A stretch of DNA of 64,000 bases from Cyclobacteriaceae bacterium (GTDB taxonomy: Bacteria; Bacteroidota; Bacteroidia; Cytophagales; Cyclobacteriaceae): assembly GCA_027533395.1 (NCBI GenBank), contig JAPZUF010000002.1, positions 186,001 through 250,000 on the forward strand. Reading direction: 5' to 3'. A program made the translations under genes and the position numbers. The notes below the pieces were generated by a model. That model was not told the DNA's origin and did not search any database. It worked only from the letters and a program-made list of their open reading frames with translations. Below, piece after piece: positions 1-9,181 of the stretch (positions within the stretch are counted from its first letter, which is position 1; each line of letters opens with the position of its first letter).

Positions 1-216
1 GATGCCGTAGATCTGCATGCGTCTGATTAAGACAAGTCTTTTATTGAGGTTATTGATTTGGTCAACGATTACTTCTTTGTCTTCCTGAATTTGTTTGTAC
101 TTCGCATGTAAATTTCTGATTAAGCTTGCTAAACCTAAAAACCGATTAGTGTAAGCCAGCATTAATAGAGTAATAGCAGGAAATAACAGAGCTGGTGTAT
201 TAATTGATAACTCCAT
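1..216 (-). CDS. DUF2721 family membrane protein (3' part cut off)
   Basis: Reading the minus strand from an ATG at 216 gives 72 codons open to the window edge. The protein begins MELSINTPALLFPAITLLML, continues with AYTNRFLGLASLIRNLH, then a basic, coiled stretch (KYKQIQEDKEVIVDQINNL) and the start of a second segment. A TPALLFPAI hydrophobic helix followed by AYTNRFL and ASLIRNLH is what I know from DUF2721 membrane proteins, whose function is unknown. The start lies one base from the stop of the gene upstream (218), so it is very probably the last gene of a three-gene minus-strand unit with it and the YfhO gene. The C-terminal membrane segments lie outside the window. Confidence 0.8.
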   Translation of the reverse strand, partial: MELSINTPALLFPAITLLMLAYTNRFLGLASLIRNLHAKYKQIQEDKEVIVDQINNLNKRLVLIRRMQIYGI

Positions 217-217
217 C

Positions 218-703
218 TTATTTAAAATCTTTATTCCAAGTTAAAGTATCTTGTATTTGAGAAACTTTAGACATCGGACCTGTTACTGTAACTTCGTCAC
301 TTTTGAACTCAATAATTAGCTTTTCAGTTTCATACCAGTTGTTATGCAACTTCTTGAAAAAGCCAGTAGGAAGAAACGTATAGAGGTCATTCACTTGTGT
401 TTCAGTAATAGAAAATTTACGAACTCTGGTAAGTAGTTTTTTTTTAAAGTTGTCAATTTTTTGAAACTCAGTTATCGTGAGTAAACTCGCTTTTGCATTT
501 CTTTGAAGTATGAGAGCGAAAAATAAAGGGTAAATAACTAGGTAAATGGAGTATGTGAAATATTGACTTTCCTGAAAAGAGAAATCATTATCAAAAAATA
601 AACGAATGCAAGTATATAATCCTCCAAAAATAAAAGCGAAGGAAACGAACCCAACCCAAAATACTTTTTGAGTGGTTTTCTTAGTTTCGAACTTAATCGA
701 CAT
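218..703 (-). CDS. Small two-helix membrane protein, unknown function
   Basis: A 161-residue protein I do not recognise. Two hydrophobic segments are visible near the N-terminus (about residues 15-35 and 48-66), followed by a soluble part of about 90 residues containing the phrases LYTFLPTGFFKK and WYETEKLIIEFKSDEVTVTG, which looks like a small alpha/beta or pleckstrin-like cytosolic domain. Its start overlaps the end of the YfhO gene by 11 bases, and its stop is one base before the start of the DUF2721 gene, so the three are translated together. The layout (two helices then a beta-rich tail) suggests a membrane accessory protein, but I assign no function. Confidence 0.75.
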   Translation of the reverse strand: MSIKFETKKTTQKVFWVGFVSFAFIFGGLYTCIRLFFDNDFSFQESQYFTYSIYLVIYPLFFALILQRNAKASLLTITEFQKIDNFKKKLLTRVRKFSITETQVNDLYTFLPTGFFKKLHNNWYETEKLIIEFKSDEVTVTGPMSKVSQIQDTLTWNKDFK

Positions 704-3140
704 TCTTCTTTTTAATTTCTACTACCACACAACCAATGAGAAATAACAGAACGAGCCACGATGATGCAGCCGTAACTGAGTTTCCAATTTGGTAAGACTT
801 AGGCTCGAACCTAAATTCTATTTTATGTTTACCTACCGTCACTTCCAAGGCGCGTAAAATGTAATTAGCGCGAATGATATTTACTTCTTTATCATCAATA
901 AAAGCTTTCCATCCTTCCGGATAATAAATTTCTGAAAAGATGAGTAAACCATTCTGATTTGTCTCTACTTCATATACTAATTTTTTAGGTGAATAATCTT
1001 GTAGCCGAACCGTTGCCAAACTATCATATTGAAAATTATTTACAAAAAACTTTGTTTCATCTATAATAGCCGTAGAAGATAAATCAGTTGTGTTAATAGA
1101 ACCTAATTCTTCATCAGCAGATTTTACTTTCTTTATATCTCTTACAAACCATGCGGGACCGTAGGCGGAATTATTGACTAAGATATTCTCAGCGCCAGGT
1201 CCGTAAACCAAGTATTTTGCATTTAACATGTTAATAGCGCCATAATTTTGGAATGATGTGTTGCCACTTTGAAAATTTGTGATCAAATCATTGGTTTGTT
1301 TATATAAACATGAATCAACAAAATCCTGATACCTTCTGATTTTTGCACCGTGGTAACCTCCAACAGAATGATGAAAGTAGGATGTGCGTGCTTCACTCAT
1401 TGCATCTTGCAAATTGTAAACGCGATAATAATTTTTATCTTTTAAAATAATCTCATCAGCTGCAGTTGGTGCAAAAAAAGTATTATCACGTTTGCGCTGA
1501 TAATTATCGACTGTAAAATAACGCTTGTTTACTCCGCTTAAATCAATCACAATCAACAAGGGAATAGCAACATAAGCAATAACAGGACTAATCCATTTTT
1601 TAAGCATGGCTGCTAATATTCCACCAGTAACAAGAATAAACCAGAAAGAACGCCACGCATCACCTTGTAATAAATCTTTACGGTCTGCCTGCATAGCGCG
1701 GATTAACCAGGCAGGCAATTGCGATTCACCTTCTCTTAAAAACGAGCCCATCCCTCCGGTTAACGCAAACAACAAACACACACCTAACACAATGCTGGCA
1801 GGCCAAATTAATTTTTTCTTGAGAGATTGAAAATCACCTTTAGCTATATGTTCAAGTGCTAAACTACCAAGTAAACAAAAACTAAAAATTGGAAATAGCA
1901 TCGCAAAAGTTACCGATCTGAATTTGTTATAGCCAGGTAAGTAATCGAACAAGAAATAATTGAAGCTTTCAAAATTGCTTCCCCAACTCAACATGATTCC
2001 TATTAGTGCTACACCTGAAAGCCAAACGACTAACTTTTTATCAGCAACAACCAATCCGAGAGCAAAAAGAAAACAAATGATGGCTCCGGCATAATAGGGC
2101 ATGGTTAATGGTTGACTTCCCCAATACGCACCAGTATAGGCTGCGAGTTGGTTAGCTTGTTCCTGATTACCCGACTGAATCAATGCTTTATATGTTTCAC
2201 TTTTTTCATTCTGAAAAAGATACTGCATGCTGCTTCCTCCGTAAATATTGGGAATAAGCAAGGTCATGGGTTCGAAGATGCCATTAGAATATTGAAAGGC
2301 ATATTCTCTGCTGAGGGCCTGCGAATTGCTGGCATCTTTTTTTATTTGAGCTGTTAACTCAGACTTACCTCTGATAGAATATTTCGAATATTCCTGCACC
2401 GACCACAGTGGACCAAAAAAAGTGCCGACTGCTAAAAGTGCAGCACCCACTAAAAGCAATCCGTTAACAAAAAACTTTTTGATGGCTTTTTCACGTAAAG
2501 CTTGCCATGCTTCTACTATAGCATAGATAAGTAGAATGATAAGTAAGTAATAAGTGATTTGCAAATGATTTTCACGCAAGTGCAAAGCCAATCCGGCACT
2601 TGTTACACCTAACCCCAACCATAATCTATTTTGAAAGACCAATCGCACACCTGCAACTACCAAAGGCATAAAAGCAATGGCTCCAATGCGCGCGTTGTGT
2701 CCGGCCGTTAAACCAATTACCATGTAAGTTGAAAGTCCGAAGGCAATAGCTCCACCAATCGCCAAAAAGGGTCGAACCCCAAATGCCAAAAGCAAAATGT
2801 AAAACGAAACAAAGGCAGCCAAAATATTGGCCACCGGAGAAGGAAAACCAGCAGTAAGAATTTTCTTGATATATGTGATAGGTTGAGCCGACCATTGGGT
2901 AGAAATAAGGTAAGCAGGCATACCGCTAAACATGCTATTCGTCCACAAGGCTTCTTCACCTGTTTGTTTTCTGTAATCGATTATCTCCTTTGCACTTCCC
3001 TGAAATTGTTGAATATCGTGTTGCTTAATTGTTTTCCCATCAAAAAATATCGGGCTAAAGAAGACAACAGTAACAACAATAAAAACCAAACAAGCTAAAG
3101 CATGCGGTAAAAAATGTTTTGTAAAAGAAAAGTTTTTCAA
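693..3140 (-). CDS. YfhO family multispanning membrane protein
   Basis: An 815-residue integral membrane protein. It has an N-terminal helix (about 12-32), an extracytoplasmic loop with the conserved phrases QHDIQQFQG and LWTNSMFSGMPAYL, then about ten further helices to residue 540. A long extracytoplasmic domain follows, ending in a beta-sandwich with YYPEGWKAFID and VGKHKIEFRFEP, before a last helix. The order loop, membrane block, C-terminal sandwich, last helix is typical of YfhO (PF09586), a GT-C-like family linked in Firmicutes to glycosylation of cell-wall polymers. In Bacteroidota its substrate is unknown. It is the first gene of the minus-strand run that ends at the window edge. Confidence 0.9.
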   Translation of the reverse strand: MKNFSFTKHFLPHALACLVFIVVTVVFFSPIFFDGKTIKQHDIQQFQGSAKEIIDYRKQTGEEALWTNSMFSGMPAYLISTQWSAQPITYIKKILTAGFPSPVANILAAFVSFYILLLAFGVRPFLAIGGAIAFGLSTYMVIGLTAGHNARIGAIAFMPLVVAGVRLVFQNRLWLGLGVTSAGLALHLRENHLQITYYLLIILLIYAIVEAWQALREKAIKKFFVNGLLLVGAALLAVGTFFGPLWSVQEYSKYSIRGKSELTAQIKKDASNSQALSREYAFQYSNGIFEPMTLLIPNIYGGSSMQYLFQNEKSETYKALIQSGNQEQANQLAAYTGAYWGSQPLTMPYYAGAIICFLFALGLVVADKKLVVWLSGVALIGIMLSWGSNFESFNYFLFDYLPGYNKFRSVTFAMLFPIFSFCLLGSLALEHIAKGDFQSLKKKLIWPASIVLGVCLLFALTGGMGSFLREGESQLPAWLIRAMQADRKDLLQGDAWRSFWFILVTGGILAAMLKKWISPVIAYVAIPLLIVIDLSGVNKRYFTVDNYQRKRDNTFFAPTAADEIILKDKNYYRVYNLQDAMSEARTSYFHHSVGGYHGAKIRRYQDFVDSCLYKQTNDLITNFQSGNTSFQNYGAINMLNAKYLVYGPGAENILVNNSAYGPAWFVRDIKKVKSADEELGSINTTDLSSTAIIDETKFFVNNFQYDSLATVRLQDYSPKKLVYEVETNQNGLLIFSEIYYPEGWKAFIDDKEVNIIRANYILRALEVTVGKHKIEFRFEPKSYQIGNSVTAASSWLVLLFLIGCVVVEIKKKNVD

Positions 3141-3420
3141 AGGATTAAAATTTTAGTTGATAGTAAAGTTAAGATGGAGGTTGAATTTCTTGAAAATTCA
3201 AATTAACCCACATCCTCGTTTTACAGATGCAAATTAGCATTTTCGAGACCTACTACAATTCAGAAGCAACGATTCATTAGCGCTTTTACAGAAGTTTTAT
3301 TGGTTTCGGAAAAATTCAATCCTTTCAAGGCTATTTCGTGCCGTTCCTGTACCAGTTTTTAGAGAATTACTGAAGCTATTCTATATTGACTCTTTGAATT
3401 TTTACCCAAACTATAGATCC

Positions 3421-5121
3421 ATGAGAAAACAGTACAGATTATGGCAACTGATGTTGCTAGTGTGCTGGTGTTGGGCAACTAACTTGCAAGCGCAAGATGA
3501 AGTTGTGCTTACTCCTGTAACCAAAACCTACGCCATTACCAATGTAAACATCAACCAGGCTCCCGGAAAGAAAATCGAAATGGGAACCATCCTGATTAAA
3601 GACGGAGTTATTAAAGCCGTTGGAAAAAATATTACCATACCAGCGGATGCTTGGGTTATCAAAGCCGACAGCATGCAAGCCTATGCTGGCTTTATCGATG
3701 GTTTTTCCAGAACAGGTGTTACCAAACCGAAAGAGGAAGGCCGAGAAAGACAAAAAGATCCAGGCAATCCACCACCGGATAAAGCAGGCATCACGCCACA
3801 AAACGATGTGCGAGCCTTTATCAACCCTGCGGATAAAGCTATTGAAGAGTGGCGCAATGCAGGATTTACAATAGCACATGTTGCGCCATATGGTGGTATG
3901 TTGCCCGGACAATCCGCACTAATCTTATTAGGTGGTTCTGGTACCGATAACATGGTGTTGCAAAGTAACGCTGCTCTATACAGCGAACTAACGCCTGCCG
4001 AAAGGATGTATCCAAATACCATTATTGGTGTGATGGCTAAATTCAGAGAATTATACCTGCAAGCTAGCATCACAAAAAATTACGAAGCCGTCTATGCTTC
4101 GAATAGAAATGGATTAGAAAGACCACAACCAGATCGTGTATTACAAGCTTTCTACCCTGTGATTGATAAAAAACAAGCCGTTGCCTTTAAAGCAGAAAAA
4201 GTATTGGATGTACAGCGTGTAATCAATTTGCAAAAAGATTTAGGTTTTAATGTAACCTTAGTCGATGTAAAAGAAGGTTGGGATGTGATCAATAAAATTA
4301 AAGCAGCTAATGCAAAAGTATTTCTGAGTTTAGATTTGCCGGAAAAGAAAAAAGAAGAAAAGAAAGAAGATAAAAAAGATGACAAGAAGGAAAGCAAATC
4401 GGATAAACCTAAAACTGCAACTGAATTTGAAAAAGAAGCTTTAGACAAACGCAAAGAAGAATTTACTAATAAATATTTTGGACAGGCTAGTGCTTTTCAG
4501 AAAGCCGGAATTGCGTTTGCATTTTCAACCAATAATGCAAAAGCAAAAGATATACCTGCAACGTTACTAAACGTAATTGCAGCAGGCCTAACAGAAGACC
4601 AGGCATTGGCAGCTTTAACCACTACACCGGCACAATTGCTAGGCATAAGCGACCGAGTTGGAACTTTAGAAGTAGGTAAAATGGCCAACATTGTTATCAG
4701 CGATAAATCTTACTTCAATGAGAAAGCAAAAGTACGTTACGTTTTTGTTGATGGCGTTCTTTATAAACAAGAAGTAAAAGAAGAAAAGAAAGCTGAAAAC
4801 ACCGGTAAAAAAGCTGATGCTTCAGGTCGTTGGTCTTATACTGCCGAAACACCTCAAGGAGCAAACACGGGTATCATCAGCATTAAAAATGATGGCGGAA
4901 AAATGACAGGAACACTTACCTCTAGCATGGCAAACCGCGATTATGAATTGCAAGACATCGTGCTCGATGGTAACAAGTTATCTTTCTTTTACACTGCAGA
5001 TTTTGGTGGCAATTCTTTAAAAGTAGAATTTAATGTTGCTCTGGATGCAACTAGTTTTGAAGGAACCATGACAGCCGGTCGCTTTGGAAGTTTCCCTGTA
5101 AAAGGCAATAAAGAACCTTGA
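3421..5121 (+). CDS. Secreted amidohydrolase-fold protein lacking the HxH metal motif
   Basis: 566 residues from the ATG at 3421; a reading frame upstream could start at 3394, but the signal peptide MRKQYRLWQLMLLVCWCWAT ending in QAQ begins here. The start of the amidohydrolase fold is clear (KTYAITNVNI, GTILIKDGVIKAVGKNI) and so is its end (LTTTPAQLLGISDRVGTLEVGKMANIVI), but where active members have D-x-H-x-H this protein has D93-G-F-S-R97. A lysine/glutamate-rich insert lies near residues 305-340, and about 100 C-terminal residues form an extra beta-rich domain (GRWSYTAETPQG...). It is probably not a metal-dependent hydrolase by itself. First of three adjacent paralogues, 16 bases before the intact one, so it may act as a partner subunit; that is inference. 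Confidence 0.85.
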   Translation: MRKQYRLWQLMLLVCWCWATNLQAQDEVVLTPVTKTYAITNVNINQAPGKKIEMGTILIKDGVIKAVGKNITIPADAWVIKADSMQAYAGFIDGFSRTGVTKPKEEGRERQKDPGNPPPDKAGITPQNDVRAFINPADKAIEEWRNAGFTIAHVAPYGGMLPGQSALILLGGSGTDNMVLQSNAALYSELTPAERMYPNTIIGVMAKFRELYLQASITKNYEAVYASNRNGLERPQPDRVLQAFYPVIDKKQAVAFKAEKVLDVQRVINLQKDLGFNVTLVDVKEGWDVINKIKAANAKVFLSLDLPEKKKEEKKEDKKDDKKESKSDKPKTATEFEKEALDKRKEEFTNKYFGQASAFQKAGIAFAFSTNNAKAKDIPATLLNVIAAGLTEDQALAALTTTPAQLLGISDRVGTLEVGKMANIVISDKSYFNEKAKVRYVFVDGVLYKQEVKEEKKAENTGKKADASGRWSYTAETPQGANTGIISIKNDGGKMTGTLTSSMANRDYELQDIVLDGNKLSFFYTADFGGNSLKVEFNVALDATSFEGTMTAGRFGSFPVKGNKEP

Positions 5122-5137
5122 TAAAAAAATAATCAAC

Positions 5138-6511
5138 ATGAAATTAAAAATATTTTTTCTGCTGCTTTGTTGCACCTGGTTAGGAGCACAAGCGCAATCG
5201 CTTACCGGCAATGTGCTGATTAAAAACGGCACTGTGTTAACGGTAACAAAAGGCACATTAGAAAATACAGATGTGTTAGTAAAAGATGGAAAGATTACTC
5301 AAATAGGAAAAAACTTTGTTGCTCCTGCTGGGTATAAAGTAATCGATGCTAGTGGTATGCATGTTATGCCAGGTATAATTGATGCGCACTCGCACATTGC
5401 TTTATCAGTAGTAAACGAAGCTACACAACCTAACACCGGACAAGTTTTTGTAGGTGATGCGCTCGATCCGTTAGATGTTTCTATTTATCGTGCGTTGGCT
5501 GGTGGTTGCACTACTTCACACGCAATGCATGGTTCTGCTAATGCTATTGGTGGCCAGTGTGAAACTATTAAACATCGTTATGGAACAGTAGATGCTGACG
5601 CCTTGCGCATGGAGGGTGCACCCCGCACTATCAAATTTGCATTGGGTGAAAATCCTACCCGTGTGCATGGTAGTGGTAATGGCATAGTGCCCCGAACACG
5701 CATGGGTGTAGAGCATGTTATCCGCCAAAGTTTTGCCGAAGGAAAAGAATACATGGAGAAGTGGGACGAGTACAAAGCTGCAACTAAAGTAAAAGGTTTT
5801 AGAGGCGCACCTCCGGTGTATGATTATCGATTAGAAACGATGGCTGATATTTTACGCGGCAATATCATCATTCATTGTCACTCGTATCGTGCCGATGAAA
5901 TTTATATGTTGTTAAATGTTTGCAAAGATTTTGGTGTGAAGAAATTAGTTTTCCAACACGTAAACGAAGGATTTAAAGTAGCACCGGAGTTGGCGCAATT
6001 TGGAGCAATGGCATCTGTGTTTGCAGATTGGTGGGCATATAAGTTTGAAGTTTATTATTCAACTGCATATAACGCAGCGATATTGCATAAGAATGGTGTA
6101 GTAACTTCTATCAACTCTGATAGTGAAGAGCTAATTCGCCATCTCTATCACGAAGCAGCCAAAACACAAAAGTATGGTGGACTAACAGACGATGAAGCAT
6201 TGGCGATGATCACCATCAATCCTGCCAAACAACTAGGTATTGAAAACCGCGTAGGTTCTATTGAAGTAGGCAAAGAGGCCGACATCGCTATTTTCAAAGG
6301 ACATCCTTTATCCTCTTACACCATTCCCATGCTTACCATTGTTGATGGTGTGGTTAGATTCGATAGAGAGAAAGATGCTGACGACCAACGTATCTATGTA
6401 GATCCGAAAGGAAACAATGATAACGCCACCTTCCATAAATATTATCACAACCACGAAAACTGTTTGGAAGGCGCAGAACAAACCATGGTAAAATTGTTTG
6501 GCTTTAATTAA
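5138..6511 (+). CDS. Secreted metal-dependent amidohydrolase (imidazolonepropionase-like)
   Basis: 457 residues with a signal peptide ending AQAQ at about residue 20. The metal-site pattern of the amidohydrolase superfamily is complete: PGIIDAHSH gives H84 and H86, IIHCHSYRADE gives H246/H248, FQHVNEG gives H274, and SINSDSEE gives D328. The phrase KFALGENP around residue 166 is a position where related dipeptidase/imidazolonase-like proteins carry a metal-bridging lysine. The C-terminus has the usual NPAKQLGIENRVGSIEVGKEADI. It is the only one of the three adjacent paralogues with the full set and so probably the only catalyst of the cluster. Exported, substrate unknown; dipeptides, cyclic amides or lactones are all possible for the family. 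Confidence 0.9.
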   Translation: MKLKIFFLLLCCTWLGAQAQSLTGNVLIKNGTVLTVTKGTLENTDVLVKDGKITQIGKNFVAPAGYKVIDASGMHVMPGIIDAHSHIALSVVNEATQPNTGQVFVGDALDPLDVSIYRALAGGCTTSHAMHGSANAIGGQCETIKHRYGTVDADALRMEGAPRTIKFALGENPTRVHGSGNGIVPRTRMGVEHVIRQSFAEGKEYMEKWDEYKAATKVKGFRGAPPVYDYRLETMADILRGNIIIHCHSYRADEIYMLLNVCKDFGVKKLVFQHVNEGFKVAPELAQFGAMASVFADWWAYKFEVYYSTAYNAAILHKNGVVTSINSDSEELIRHLYHEAAKTQKYGGLTDDEALAMITINPAKQLGIENRVGSIEVGKEADIAIFKGHPLSSYTIPMLTIVDGVVRFDREKDADDQRIYVDPKGNNDNATFHKYYHNHENCLEGAEQTMVKLFGFN

Positions 6512-6519
6512 TCTCGAAC

Positions 6520-7830
6520 ATGAAAAAATCATTGAATACAATAGCCATAGCAATAGCCTTGCTTTTAACGCTTAGCTATACTTTTGCGCAAAGTCCGAAA
6601 GGTAAGTATGGAACGTTTGCCTTAACCAATGCAACTGTTTATACAGTTACAAAAGGCATTCTCACTAATGGAACAGTCATTATCCGAAACGGAAAGATTG
6701 AAGCTGTAGGAACAAATATTACCATTCCTTCAGGAGCAGAAGTAATTGACTGCAAAGGACAGTTTATATATCCGGGTATGATTGACAGCGGAACTCGTTT
6801 AGGTTTGGTAGAAGTAAGTTCGGATCCGCGCACAACCGACTTTAATGAAGTGGGTGATATTGTGCCGCAGATGAAAGCCTTAACTGCTGTTAATCCCAAC
6901 TCTGCATTAATACCAGTAACAAGAGTAAGTGGTGTCACCACAGTTATTGCAAGTCCTGAGGGAAGTATGTTTCCGGGAACTGCAGCATTAATTAACCTAC
7001 ATGGTTATACACCGGATCAAATGTATGCCGGATTTGAAGGAGTGGTGCTTAACTTTCCAAATACAGGTCGTAGAGGTTTTTGGGATAGAAGAACAGATGA
7101 TGAGATTAAAAAGGCTACCGATAAAGCCATGGAAAAACTAAACGATGTTTGGGAAAAAGCCACACAATACCACAAACTTGATTCAGCCACCAATGGAAAA
7201 GGAGTTGGTTACTATCCTGAGTTGCAAGCCTTATTGCCTGTGTTAAGAGGTAAACAAACTTTGTTGATTGAAGCCAATGCATCGAAAGATATAACAGCTG
7301 CATTGAAATGGATAAAAGAAAAGAAAATTAAGAGAGTTGTATTAACAGGAGTGTTAGAAGGCTGGCGCGTAGCCGATGAAATTGCCAAAGCAGGCGTGCC
7401 TGTTATTGCAGGACCTGTGCAAGCTGTTCCTTCTCGCGAATACGATCGCTATGATAGAGCCTATGCCAACCCAGGCTTATTGCGTAAAGCAGGAGTAATA
7501 GTTGCCTTACAAACTGGCCAAGCTGAAAATGTGAGAAATCTTCCTTACCATGCTGCTTATGCTGCTGCTTATGGCATGGGACAAGAAGAAGCATTGAAAG
7601 CAGTAACCATTGTTCCTGCAGAAATTTTCGGTCTGGCTGATAAATTAGGTTCAATAGAAGTTGGCAAATCAGCCACTTTGTTTATTTGCGATGGAGATCC
7701 TTTCGAAACAAAGACAAACATTAAGCAAGTGTTCATTGATGGTTGGCAAATACCGATGGTGAGCAGACAAACACAATTGTATGACGAGTTTTTACAACGC
7801 GATCCGGGTGTAAATAAAGTGAAGCAATGA
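6520..7830 (+). CDS. Secreted amidohydrolase-fold protein lacking the HxH metal motif
   Basis: 436 residues, signal peptide of about 23 residues ending FAQ. The fold is the same as in the two genes before it (GTVIIRNGKIEAVGTNITIP at the start, VPAEIFGLADKLGSIEVGKSATLFI at the end), but the D-x-H-x-H position reads D89-S-G-T-R93, and later histidines and the catalytic aspartate are not evident either. A pattern PGTAALINLHGYTPDQM resembles PGQSALILLGGSGTDNM of the first gene, so the two HxH-less proteins share features the active one lacks. It starts 8 bases after its neighbour and is followed by a strong terminator, making it the last gene of a three-gene operon. Confidence 0.85.
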   Translation: MKKSLNTIAIAIALLLTLSYTFAQSPKGKYGTFALTNATVYTVTKGILTNGTVIIRNGKIEAVGTNITIPSGAEVIDCKGQFIYPGMIDSGTRLGLVEVSSDPRTTDFNEVGDIVPQMKALTAVNPNSALIPVTRVSGVTTVIASPEGSMFPGTAALINLHGYTPDQMYAGFEGVVLNFPNTGRRGFWDRRTDDEIKKATDKAMEKLNDVWEKATQYHKLDSATNGKGVGYYPELQALLPVLRGKQTLLIEANASKDITAALKWIKEKKIKRVVLTGVLEGWRVADEIAKAGVPVIAGPVQAVPSREYDRYDRAYANPGLLRKAGVIVALQTGQAENVRNLPYHAAYAAAYGMGQEEALKAVTIVPAEIFGLADKLGSIEVGKSATLFICDGDPFETKTNIKQVFIDGWQIPMVSRQTQLYDEFLQRDPGVNKVKQ

Positions 7831-7866
7831 TTGATTATTTTTAGATATCCATAATAAAAAATAATA

Positions 7867-7897
7867 AAGCCTGACAGAAAATTGTCAGGCTTTTTTT
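7867..7897 (+). terminator. Intrinsic terminator of the amidohydrolase operon
   Basis: A perfect 10-bp stem (AAGCCTGACA / TGTCAGGCTT) with a 6-base loop GAAAAT is followed by an uninterrupted T tract, 37 bases after the stop at 7830. The rest of 7898-8125 is AT-rich and holds no gene that I can see; it must contain the promoter of the MreB-like gene. Confidence 0.9.
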
Positions 7898-8125
7898 ACA
7901 ATTAAACATAAAGTGTTACACTAATATTTATTTTGAATTTGATTTATAAAAATAGATCTAGTTAATATCAATCACTTTGGTATATTAATCAAAACAAATA
8001 TTGAAATTCTAATTACGAATTGTTAATAACGGTTGACTTATAAATGTACTGATATGTATTTATCACATAATATTTTTTCTTCATCCCCTAATCCTCTACT
8101 TTTAATTCATTAATCCAAAACTACC

Positions 8126-9145
8126 ATGATTCTACGCGATAAAAGTTTTGCTATTGATTTAGGAAATAACAATACCCTTGTCACTGATAAATCAGGTATA
8201 AAAGTAAATCAACCTTCCTATATAGTGTTGGATGATAGCCAACATGTTAAAGCTGTGGGTGAAAGTGCGTATGCCTGTTGGGGTAAAGAACATGGATCTT
8301 TGCATTCGATTAAACCTTTACGTGGAGGTGTAATAGCTGATTACAGAGCAGCAGATAAAATGATTAAAACTTTAGTAGAAGAAGTTTTCGGACATTCATT
8401 TTTTAAAAGCGGTTTCAATCAAATTATTTCAGGTGTTCCTTACCATACAACCCAAGTTGAGCGCGAAGCCTTTAGAAATTCGTTAGAACAATTTCGTGCA
8501 CGAAACACAGGTTTATTGTTCGAGCCTTTAGCAGCTGCTTTAGGCTTAAACCTAAACATAGAGGAGCCCGAAGGAAAAATGATTGTTGACATAGGTGGAG
8601 GTATAACTGAAATTGTGGTGATATCACTTTCGGGTGTTGCAGCTTTTGAATCAATCCGTACTGCAGGTGATGCCTTCGATATGGCTATCCAAGATTATAT
8701 AAGAAAAAATTATCAATTGCTTATCGGTCTAAAAACGGCAGAAGAAGTTAAGAAAAAAATAGGTGGTGTAGATGTGGACATCAAACTAAAACCCGTTGCA
8801 GCAAACATAAAAGGTAAATCGTTAGAAGATGGCATTCCAAAAGCCATTTCAATAAGCTATGAAGAAATGGTAAGTATTCTTCATCCAATTTTTTTAGAAA
8901 TTGAATCAGCTATATTTAAGACATTACAAAATTGTCCACCGGAATTAGCAGCCGACATATATCAGAGCGGTATTTATCTTACAGGTGGTTCTTCTTTGTT
9001 ATTGGGAGTAAAAGAAAGATTGGAAAAGCAAACTGGTTTAAAAGTGATCAAAGATGCAAATGCATTAACTTCAGTGAGTTTAGGCATCACGAAAGTAGTG
9101 CAACAACCATCCAAGTATAAAAATGTATTAGTACTGCAAGATTAA
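8126..9145 (+). CDS. Divergent MreB-like actin homologue
   Basis: 339 residues of actin fold. The phosphate 1 loop is FAIDLGNNNTLV, followed by LKPLRGGVIADY-like (IKPLRGGVIADYRAAD), a phosphate 2 loop IVDIGGGITEIVVISL, FEPLAAALGLN, and the adenosine motif YLTGGSSLLLGV. These are in MreB order and the length is close to MreB (about 345). Many otherwise invariant MreB residues differ (QPSYIVLDD instead of EPSIVALD; a shifted membrane-binding N-terminus), and no mreC, mreD, pbp2 or rodA is nearby, so this is probably a paralogue of the canonical gene and not the canonical one. Preceded by about 230 AT-rich bases after the previous terminator. Confidence 0.85.
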   Translation: MILRDKSFAIDLGNNNTLVTDKSGIKVNQPSYIVLDDSQHVKAVGESAYACWGKEHGSLHSIKPLRGGVIADYRAADKMIKTLVEEVFGHSFFKSGFNQIISGVPYHTTQVEREAFRNSLEQFRARNTGLLFEPLAAALGLNLNIEEPEGKMIVDIGGGITEIVVISLSGVAAFESIRTAGDAFDMAIQDYIRKNYQLLIGLKTAEEVKKKIGGVDVDIKLKPVAANIKGKSLEDGIPKAISISYEEMVSILHPIFLEIESAIFKTLQNCPPELAADIYQSGIYLTGGSSLLLGVKERLEKQTGLKVIKDANALTSVSLGITKVVQQPSKYKNVLVLQD

Positions 9146-9181
9146 TGTTTTAGGTTTAACCCATGTTTTGTATCTTCCAAC

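Noticed and set aside
3394-3420. Earlier start for the first amidohydrolase gene
   Set aside because: The codons before 3421 would put nine polar residues in front of a complete signal peptide.
3141-3420. Possible gene remnant between YfhO and the amidohydrolase operon
   Set aside because: No open frame with recognisable similarity; I see only AT-rich sequence that must hold two divergent promoters.
4320-4400. AAG/GAA-rich stretch in the first amidohydrolase gene, looking like a repeat
   Set aside because: It encodes a lysine/glutamate-rich insert in frame; there is no exact repeated unit beyond codon bias.
7898-8125. Possible small gene before the MreB-like gene
   Set aside because: All frames are broken by stops and no ribosome-binding site with an open frame is present.
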